Assembly: GCF_022811525.1 (NCBI RefSeq)
Contig: NZ_CP063982.1
Span: forward strand, 992,001-1,056,000
DNA length: 64,000 bases
Source of the DNA: Orrella daihaiensis
GTDB lineage: Bacteria > Pseudomonadota > Gammaproteobacteria > Burkholderiales > Burkholderiaceae_B
Direction of reading: 5' to 3'
The notes under the pieces are model-generated. The model was not told the origin of the DNA. It saw only the letters and a list, made by a program, of their open reading frames with translations, and did not search any database. Below, one piece after another: positions 58,000 through 64,000 of the stretch. Made by a program: the position numbers and the translations under genes. The stretch's first letter is position 1, and each line of letters opens with the position of its first letter.

Positions 58000-59106
58000 A
58001 TGAAGGCGATTGTGATCGGCGTTGATGCCGGCTCACCCGATTATGCGCTGAACCGGCAGGAATTTGATATGCTCGCCCGCGGTGCTGGTGCCCAGATCGT
58101 CGGTCAGATCACGGCCAAGCGTGATCGTCCTGATGCGGCTACCTACATCGGTTCGGGCAAGGTCGAAGAAGCCAGCGCATTGGTGGAGGCTTCGGACGCC
58201 GACGTTGTCTTGTTTGATCAGCCGCTCTCGCCAGCCCAGCAGCGTAATCTGGAGCGCAAGCTCAATCGACGCGTGGTTGATCGGGTAGCCTTGATTCTCG
58301 ATATTTTTGCGTTACGCGCTAAGAGTCATGAGGGTAAGCTGCAGGTAGAACTGGCCCAGCTTCAACATCTGGCTACGCGCCTGACCCGTCTTTGGACCCA
58401 CTTGGAGCGCCAGCGCGGCGGTATCGGAATGCGAGGCCCCGGTGAATCCCAGCTAGAGATGGATCGGCGCATGATTGGCGCTAAAGTCAGGGTGCTGCGC
58501 GAGCGGCTCGACAAGGTCCAGCGCCAGCGGGTCACGCAGCGTCGGGCGCGCGCACGCGGCGCGGCCATGTCGGTGTCTCTAGTGGGTTATACCAACGCTG
58601 GTAAATCGACCTTGTTTAATGCGCTAACCCGCGCTGATGCGTACGCTGCGGATCAGTTGTTTGCCACGCTAGACACCACGACCCGGCGCATCTGGATCGA
58701 AAATGCAGGCTCAATCACGCTGTCTGATACGGTCGGATTCATTCGCGACTTGCCTCACACGCTGATCGCGGCATTTCGGGCTACTTTGGAAGAAGCCATC
58801 CATGCCGATCTGTTGCTTCACGTGGTCGATGCCTCTAGCGAGCAACGCGATGACCAAATCCGACAAGTACAAGAGGTTTTAACGGAAATCGGCGCGAGTT
58901 CAATTCCCCAGATTCTGATCTACAACAAGATAGATAACCTTGAAATGCCTGCGAGAATTGAGCGTGATAGCCATGGTACCATTCACAAAGTTTTTATCAG
59001 TGCACAACGCCGCGAGGGCTTGAACTTAGTACGTCAAGCGATTGCCGAATTTGCCAATGGCGCAGGAACCGATGCGACGAATGACCAGACTCTTCAATTT
59101 AAATGA
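58000..59106 (+). CDS. hflX: Ribosome-splitting GTPase HflX
   Basis: A 368-residue GTPase with an N-terminal nucleotide-binding HflX domain (YIGSGKVEEASALV), a helical linker (GGIGMRGPGESQLEMDRR) and a G domain with P-loop GYTNAGKST and NKID. It rescues stalled 70S ribosomes, especially in heat stress. It is shorter than E. coli HflX (426), mostly at the C-terminus. Its end overlaps hflK by 26 bases. Confidence 0.96.
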   Translation: MKAIVIGVDAGSPDYALNRQEFDMLARGAGAQIVGQITAKRDRPDAATYIGSGKVEEASALVEASDADVVLFDQPLSPAQQRNLERKLNRRVVDRVALILDIFALRAKSHEGKLQVELAQLQHLATRLTRLWTHLERQRGGIGMRGPGESQLEMDRRMIGAKVRVLRERLDKVQRQRVTQRRARARGAAMSVSLVGYTNAGKSTLFNALTRADAYAADQLFATLDTTTRRIWIENAGSITLSDTVGFIRDLPHTLIAAFRATLEEAIHADLLLHVVDASSEQRDDQIRQVQEVLTEIGASSIPQILIYNKIDNLEMPARIERDSHGTIHKVFISAQRREGLNLVRQAIAEFANGAGTDATNDQTLQFK

Positions 59107-60421
59107 CCCCGGTTGGGGCCGCGGCGACTCGGGTGACCAGAATCGTCAGGATCCCAAGCAGGAGCCACCCCGTCGACCCAATGGCCAGGACGGCCCGCCC
59201 GATCTCGACCAGGTATGGCGTGATTTCAATCGCAAGCTCGGTGGCTTGTTTGGCAAGCGCGGTGGACCGCGTCGCCCCTGGCCACCCCAGCCGCCGGAAT
59301 CTGGCGGTCCCAATGGTCCATCCGGTCCGTCCGGGCCCACCCCGAAACAGACCCGGATTGGATTCGGAGTCATCGGTGCAGTGGTTGTGTTGTTGTGGCT
59401 TGGCAGTGGCTTTTTTATCGTTCAGGAAGGTCAGGTAGGTGTGATCACCCAGTTCGGTGCTTATAAGAGCACGGCTGCGCCTGGTTTCCAGTGGCGCATG
59501 CCATATCCGATCCAGCAGACCGAGATTGTGGATGTCTCGCAGCTGCGCACCTACGAGGTCGGCTTTAGAGGCAATGCGCGCAACAAAGTGCCGCCAGAGG
59601 CGCTGATGCTGACCTCTGACGAGAACATCGTGGATGTTCAGTTCGTGGTGCAGTACCGGGTACAGCCTGATGGTGCGCCCGATTACCTCTTTAAGACCCG
59701 CGACCCAGATGAGTCCGTGCACCAGGTGGCGCAAAGCTCGATGCGTGAAGTGGTTGGTCGCAGCCTCATGGACTTTGTGCTCTACGAGGGTCGTACCCAA
59801 GTGGCAGCCGAAGTGCAGCGCATCATGCAAGAAGTCCTTGATCGTTACCAGACCGGGATACTGGTCAGCGCCGTGGCGATCCAGAACGTGCAGCCGCCCG
59901 AGCAGGTTCAGGCAGCGTTTGACGATGCCGTCAAGGCCGGCCAGGACCGCGAGCGGCAGATCAACGAAGGTGAGGCCTATCGTAACCAGGTCGTGCCACT
60001 GGCTCGAGGCCAGGCATCCAGGATGCTTGAGCAGGCAGAAGGTTATCGCGCCAAGGTCATCGGTGATGCCCAAGGTAACACCTCTCGTTTCTTGAGCATC
60101 CTGACCCAATATCAGCGTGCCCCAGGCGTTCAGCGCGAGCGCATGTATCTAGAAACCATGCAGGACATGTTTGCCCGTTCAAGCAAAGTATTTATCGACA
60201 CAGAGGCGAGCAACAGCATGTTGTATCTGCCGCTTGACAGGATCATGCAACAAACCGCGCGCGAGCCCTCGACTTTTATGGGAACCACTGGCGTGAACTC
60301 ACCGGCTCCGACTGGAAGTTCACCGACCACGTCACCGACGTCGAGCAACACCAACCAACGTCCAACTCTACGCGAAACGTTCTCAAGTGCGTTGTCGCGA
60401 GACCGTGACGCATCGCGCTAG
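59081..60421 (+). CDS. hflK: FtsH protease modulator HflK
   Basis: A 446-residue inner-membrane SPFH protein. A Gly/Pro-rich cytoplasmic N-terminus (1-90, MTRLFNLNDPGWGRGDSG) precedes one membrane helix (about 93-113). The SPFH/band-7 domain and a coiled coil follow, and the C-terminal tail is Ser/Thr/Pro rich. With HflC it forms a periplasmic cage around FtsH and limits its activity. The start at 59081 matches the family N-terminus and has AGGA about 14 bases upstream; a longer frame from 59042 is less likely. Confidence 0.95.
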   Translation: MTRLFNLNDPGWGRGDSGDQNRQDPKQEPPRRPNGQDGPPDLDQVWRDFNRKLGGLFGKRGGPRRPWPPQPPESGGPNGPSGPSGPTPKQTRIGFGVIGAVVVLLWLGSGFFIVQEGQVGVITQFGAYKSTAAPGFQWRMPYPIQQTEIVDVSQLRTYEVGFRGNARNKVPPEALMLTSDENIVDVQFVVQYRVQPDGAPDYLFKTRDPDESVHQVAQSSMREVVGRSLMDFVLYEGRTQVAAEVQRIMQEVLDRYQTGILVSAVAIQNVQPPEQVQAAFDDAVKAGQDRERQINEGEAYRNQVVPLARGQASRMLEQAEGYRAKVIGDAQGNTSRFLSILTQYQRAPGVQRERMYLETMQDMFARSSKVFIDTEASNSMLYLPLDRIMQQTAREPSTFMGTTGVNSPAPTGSSPTTSPTSSNTNQRPTLRETFSSALSRDRDASR

Positions 60422-60431
60422 GGGGTAAATC

Positions 60432-61307
60432 ATGAGTAACAAAGTGACCGCGCTACTCGTTGCCCTGGCTGTTGTGGTCGGGATTCTGTCAACGTCTGTG
60501 TTTATTGTGCGTGAGCGAGACTACGCGCTAGTCTTTGCACTCGGTGAGGTTCGTCGGGTGATCACCGAGCCGGGGTTGTACTTCAAACTGCCGCCGCCGT
60601 TTCAAAACATCGTGATGCTCGACAAACGTCTTTTGACGATTGAGAGCCAGGATGCCGAACGCATTCAGACATCAGAGAAGAAAAACCTGTTGATCGACTC
60701 GTTCGTGAAGTGGCGCATCACCGATCCGCGTTTGTACTACGTGACCTTTGCAGGCAATGAGCGCGCTGCTCAGTTGCGCTTGCAAGCGCAGATTCGTGAT
60801 GCCTTGAACGCCTCGGTCAACATCCGCACGGTGCGTGATGTGGTGGCGCTTGAGCGCGATGTGATCATGGAAGAGGTGCGTGACAATGTGCGCAAGCGCG
60901 CAGCCCCGCTAGGAGTGGATATTGTTGACGTGCGTCTAAAGCGTATCGAGTTTGCGCCCGAGATTGCCGAGTCGGTGTACCGACGCATGGAGTCAGAGCG
61001 TTTACGAGTGGCCAACGAGTTGCGCTCTATCGGTGCGGCCGAAGGTGAGAAGATTCGTGCCGGTGCTGATCGTGAACGCGAGCAGATTCTGGCCGAAGCC
61101 TACGCGAAAGCCCAAGCAGTCATGGGTGAGGGCGATGCCAGTGCGGCAGCCTTATACGGTGACGCTTACGGCAAGGATGCTGATTTCTATAGCTTCTACA
61201 AGAGCCTAGAAGCCTACCGTGCGGCATTTGGTAAATCCAGTGATGTGCTCGTTGTGGATCCCACATCGGATTTCTTTAGGTTCATGAAGTCTCCGACCGG
61301 TAACTAA
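60432..61307 (+). CDS. hflC: FtsH protease modulator HflC
   Basis: A 291-residue partner of HflK with an N-terminal membrane helix (about 4-24) and an SPFH domain (VREVRRVITEPGLYFKLPPPF-like segment, and the KKNLLIDSFVKWRI block). A helical region follows. It lies ten bases after hflK with GGGGGTAAATC upstream. Two hairpins follow its stop. Confidence 0.95.
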   Translation: MSNKVTALLVALAVVVGILSTSVFIVRERDYALVFALGEVRRVITEPGLYFKLPPPFQNIVMLDKRLLTIESQDAERIQTSEKKNLLIDSFVKWRITDPRLYYVTFAGNERAAQLRLQAQIRDALNASVNIRTVRDVVALERDVIMEEVRDNVRKRAAPLGVDIVDVRLKRIEFAPEIAESVYRRMESERLRVANELRSIGAAEGEKIRAGADREREQILAEAYAKAQAVMGEGDASAAALYGDAYGKDADFYSFYKSLEAYRAAFGKSSDVLVVDPTSDFFRFMKSPTGN

Positions 61308-61317
61308 TACGAGTGGA

Positions 61318-61342
61318 CTTGCACGGTATAATGCCGTGCAAG
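61318..61342 (+). promoter_or_regulatory. TATAAT inside a perfect palindrome upstream of hisZ
   Basis: CTTGCACGG (61318-61326) and CCGTGCAAG (61334-61342) are exact inverted copies. The seven-base centre TATAATG holds a perfect -10 element (61327-61332). As DNA this looks like an operator wrapped around a promoter. As RNA, if transcribed from hflC, it is a nine-base hairpin. No good -35 is present. Confidence 0.55.
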
Positions 61343-61373
61343 CCTAGCGATAGGACAATAGAATCGTTAAATG

Positions 61374-61412
61374 GCGGCTTGTTGGGTTCGCGCCCCAGGC
61401 CGCTTTTCTTTT
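61374..61412 (+). terminator. Intrinsic terminator-like hairpin in the hisZ leader
   Basis: GCGGC (61374-61378) pairs with GCCGC (61399-61403) and inner TGGG with CCCA (61383-61386, 61394-61397). TTTTCTTTT follows. It ends 20 bases before the hisZ ATG. It could end hflC transcripts, form a short RNA of about 75 bases from the TATAAT above, or act as an attenuator for hisZ-purA. Confidence 0.65.
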
Positions 61413-61432
61413 GGGTAAAACAGATAAACACC

Positions 61433-62641
61433 ATGAACGGCAACTGGCTACTGCCTGACTACCTGGCTGATATTTTGCCGGCACAGGCACGACAGATTGA
61501 GGACTTGCGTCGCAAGTTGCTGGATTTGTTTCGTACCTTCGGGTTTGAGACGGTCTCGCCGCCCATGCTCGAATACATCGAGTCGCTTCTGACGGGCGCA
61601 GGCAAGGACTTGAGTCTTAAAACCTTCAAGCTGGTGGACCAACTATCGGGTCGCACCCTGGGCCTGCGCGCTGACATGACGCCGCAGATCACCCGCATCG
61701 ATGCGCACCTCTTGAACCGACCGGGCGTGACCCGTCTTTGCTATTGCGGCCCCGTGTTGCATGCGCGACCTGCTGGTCTGGTCGCAAGCCGTGAGCAACT
61801 GCAAATTGGCGCTGAAGTCTATGGCCACGCAGGCATTGAAGCCGACCTTGAAATCATTCGGCTAGCCATTGAAAGTCTGAAGCTCGCTGGTGTCAGTAAC
61901 GGCCAGCTGGTGCTTTGTCATGATGGTCTGGTGCAGGCCATCATTAACAGTGACCCGGCAGCCCAGGCTCGCGCCGATGAGATTGTGGCGCTGTTGCGCG
62001 ACAAGGATCTGCCAGGCATCGCCAGCTTGCGTGATGATGGCATGGGTGGGCCAAGTGTTAGCGAGCCGGTCGTGGCCGCGCTGGAACTGTTGCCAAGACT
62101 GTATGGTGGCGCTGAGGTCTTGGAGCGCGCTGCCAGCCTATCGGTATTTAAGGGCGTGAGTGCAGCGCTGGAATCATTAAAGACGCTGGTTACCAAGCTC
62201 GCTGGCGAGAAAATCAGTCTGGATCTGGCCGATGTGGGTGCATACGGTTATCACTCCGGTGTGACGTTCTCGATTTATGCATCGGATTGGCATGATGCAC
62301 TGGTGCGCGGTGGGCGTTACGACAACGTCGGTGCGGCGTTTGGTCGTGCGCGCGCTGCGACTGGCTTTAGTATGGATCTGATTCGACTGGCACGATCGTT
62401 CGGTCAGGCTGAGCCAGCGGCAGCCATTCTGGCGCCATCTAGCGGCGCTGACGACCAGGCGCTCACACAACTGGTAGCCCAGTTGCGTGCCGATGGAGAA
62501 ATCGTGGTGCAGTTATTGCCCGGTGAGTCTGTGGCACACGACGAGTTTATTTTTGATCGGGAGCTGGCGCGTGATGGCCAGCAATGGGTGGTTCGGCCGG
62601 TTAACACAACGGCTAAACCCAACTCCAATTCCAATTCGTAA
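61433..62641 (+). CDS. hisZ: ATP phosphoribosyltransferase regulatory subunit HisZ
   Basis: A 402-residue HisS-like protein without the anticodon domain. The first part (NWLLPDYLADILPAQARQIEDLRR, LRADMTPQITRIDAHLL) matches HisZ, which joins the short HisG to form the first enzyme of histidine synthesis and gives it histidine feedback. The start at 61433 gives the family N-terminus; the open frame runs 40 codons upstream into the hairpin leader, without family similarity. PurA follows nine bases later. Confidence 0.93.
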   Translation: MNGNWLLPDYLADILPAQARQIEDLRRKLLDLFRTFGFETVSPPMLEYIESLLTGAGKDLSLKTFKLVDQLSGRTLGLRADMTPQITRIDAHLLNRPGVTRLCYCGPVLHARPAGLVASREQLQIGAEVYGHAGIEADLEIIRLAIESLKLAGVSNGQLVLCHDGLVQAIINSDPAAQARADEIVALLRDKDLPGIASLRDDGMGGPSVSEPVVAALELLPRLYGGAEVLERAASLSVFKGVSAALESLKTLVTKLAGEKISLDLADVGAYGYHSGVTFSIYASDWHDALVRGGRYDNVGAAFGRARAATGFSMDLIRLARSFGQAEPAAAILAPSSGADDQALTQLVAQLRADGEIVVQLLPGESVAHDEFIFDRELARDGQQWVVRPVNTTAKPNSNSNS

Positions 62642-62650
62642 GTCAATATC

Positions 62651-63946
62651 ATGAGCAAAAACGTTGTAGTGATTGGCACCCAGTGGGGTGATGAGGGCAA
62701 GGGCAAGATCGTCGATTGGCTCGCTGAGTCTGCCCAAGGCGTGGTGCGGTTTCAAGGTGGTCACAACGCTGGCCACACGCTTTGGATCAAAGGACAAAAG
62801 ACGATTTTGCGGTTGATCCCCTCGGGCATTATGCATCCCAACACCATGTGCTACATCGGTAACGGTGTGGTGCTGTCCCCGCAAGCGCTATTGACTGAAA
62901 TCGGTGAGCTTGAGCAAGCGGGTTTGAATGTGCGCGAACGGTTGCGTATCGCGCCAGCGTGCCCATTGATCCTGCCTTATCACATTGCTCTGGATCAGGC
63001 CCGTGAGGCCAAGCGCGGTGATGCCAAGATCGGCACCACCGGTCGTGGCATTGGCCCTGCCTATGAAGACAAGGTCGCGCGTCGGGCGTTACGAGTGCAG
63101 GACCTTTACGATCCGGCGGCGTTTCGAGCCAAGCTCGAAGAAGTGCTTGATTTGCATAACTTCACCTTGACTCAGTATCTTGGTGCACCCGCAGTATCAG
63201 TCGATGAGGTCTATGAGCAGGCCATGGGCTTTGCGCCAGCGCTTGAACCCATGGTGGCTGACGTCAGTCGGTTATTGAATCAGGCACAAAAAGATGGACA
63301 AAACCTGTTGTTCGAAGGTGCCCAAGGTGCATTGCTTGACATCGACCACGGCACATACCCGTTTGTGACCAGCAGCAATTGCCTCTCGGGCGCGGCAGCA
63401 ACCGGTGCTGGCGTTGGACCGCAAAGTTTGCATCATGTCTTGGGTATCACCAAGGCCTACACCACGCGAGTGGGTTCTGGGCCGTTTCCGACCGAGCTAG
63501 AGGATGAAACGGGTGCGCATTTGGCTTCAGTGGGCAAAGAGTTTGGCTCGGTCACCGGCCGTGCCCGGCGTTGCGGTTGGTTTGATGGGGCGGCATTGAA
63601 GCGGTCGGTGCAAATCAATGGCATTTCCGGGTTGTGCATTACCAAGCTGGATGTGCTTGATGGTTTGCCCACCATACAGTTAGGGGTGGGTTATCGCATT
63701 AACGGCGAATTCACGGAGCTGCTGCCGTTTGGCGCAGCTGAAGTCGCGCGTGCTGAGCCTGTGTTTGAGGAGCTGCCCGGCTGGTCCGAATCTACCGTGG
63801 GCATTACCGAGTTTGATAAACTGCCAGCAAATGCTCGTCAATACTTGATGCGAATCTCCGAGGTCTGTGAAGTCCCGATTGACATGGTGTCTACTGGACC
63901 AGACCGCGAAGAAACCATTCTTTTACGTCATCCCTTCAAGTCTTGA
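62651..63946 (+). CDS. purA: Adenylosuccinate synthetase
   Basis: A 431-residue enzyme that joins IMP and aspartate using GTP, the first committed step to AMP. The P-loop signature GTQWGDEGKGKIVDWL is near the start, and GPAYEDKVARRALRV and the GTP-binding NKLD-type motif (TKLDVLDGL) follow. It is complete in the window. It is cotranscribed with hisZ by spacing. The last 54 bases of the window hold no gene. Confidence 0.98.
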   Translation: MSKNVVVIGTQWGDEGKGKIVDWLAESAQGVVRFQGGHNAGHTLWIKGQKTILRLIPSGIMHPNTMCYIGNGVVLSPQALLTEIGELEQAGLNVRERLRIAPACPLILPYHIALDQAREAKRGDAKIGTTGRGIGPAYEDKVARRALRVQDLYDPAAFRAKLEEVLDLHNFTLTQYLGAPAVSVDEVYEQAMGFAPALEPMVADVSRLLNQAQKDGQNLLFEGAQGALLDIDHGTYPFVTSSNCLSGAAATGAGVGPQSLHHVLGITKAYTTRVGSGPFPTELEDETGAHLASVGKEFGSVTGRARRCGWFDGAALKRSVQINGISGLCITKLDVLDGLPTIQLGVGYRINGEFTELLPFGAAEVARAEPVFEELPGWSESTVGITEFDKLPANARQYLMRISEVCEVPIDMVSTGPDREETILLRHPFKS

Positions 63947-64000
63947 TCAGGCACTGGCGAAAATCATCGGTTAGAGTCATTGAACAAGCTTGCAAATTAA

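Noticed and set aside
59099..60109. 336-codon open frame antisense to hflK
   Set aside because: Its protein has no recognisable domain and mirrors the codon pattern of hflK, a well-supported gene. It looks like a by-product of base composition.
1..64000. tRNA genes, CRISPR arrays, insertion sequences, prophage genes or a replication origin
   Set aside because: Intergenic regions were read for these and none showed cloverleaf, repeat-spacer, transposase or DnaA-box patterns.

Overview
This window is chromosomal DNA from a betaproteobacterium, most likely order Burkholderiales and close to Alcaligenaceae (Bordetella/Achromobacter-like). That placement is an inference. It rests on the block ndk-rlmN-rodZ-like-ispG-hisS-yfgM-bamB-der-hisC-hfq-hflX-hflK-hflC-hisZ-purA, the ccoG/ccoH plus FNR neighbourhood, the long IspG, and the style of the proteins. 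No tRNA, rRNA, CRISPR array, transposase or integrase was seen.

Layout. 1-1009: end of a cbb3 oxidase assembly cluster (ccoG fragment, fixH-like, small membrane protein). 1146-5019: two acyl-CoA dehydrogenases, an oxygen-sensing FNR regulator with an FNR box in its own upstream region, and a LysR regulator. 5151-7739: clpB behind a clear heat-shock sigma-32 promoter. 7906-10135: an ArnC-like glycosyltransferase, a GtrA-type membrane protein and a YdjC/ChbG-type deacetylase. These overlap one another and resemble the lipid A hexosamine modification modules of Francisella and Bordetella. 10111-12574: queH, a type II sulfide:quinone oxidoreductase and a small membrane protein. 12571-25624: glnE, yhdP, rho, trxA, parE and parC. 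25679-29378: a 2Fe-2S flavoreductase, dadA and a solitary UgpB-like binding protein.

The main accessory element is a type IVb (R64 thin-pilus-like) pilus operon at 29527-38224. It has eight genes, most of them overlapping: a VirB9/TcpQ-like lipoprotein, a secretin, PilO2, PilP, an ATPase, a GspF-like membrane protein, a major prepilin and a PilV-like minor pilin. It lacks its own prepilin peptidase, lytic transglycosylase and shufflon recombinase. It sits between a strong terminator and alaS.

38258-48369: alaS, tusA-like, rpsP, rimM, then a YqjD/YqjE-type envelope cassette and a flavin monooxygenase separating rimM from trmD, then valS on the other strand. No rplS follows trmD. 48523-63946: the long housekeeping run from ndk to purA covers nucleotide synthesis, RNA modification, isoprenoid synthesis, outer-membrane assembly, ribosome GTPases, RNA chaperone and membrane proteolysis control.

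Several regulatory structures stand out. An intrinsic terminator lies directly in front of the ribosome-binding site of the UgpB-like gene, and another lies 20 bases before hisZ. The hisZ leader also has a TATAAT embedded in a perfect palindrome. A perfect 13-bp hairpin lies between ndk and rlmN, a perfect 9-bp hairpin between trxA and rho, and overlapping palindromes between glnE and yhdP. Gene packing is tight: many genes overlap, and one tail-to-tail overlap is 123 bp long.
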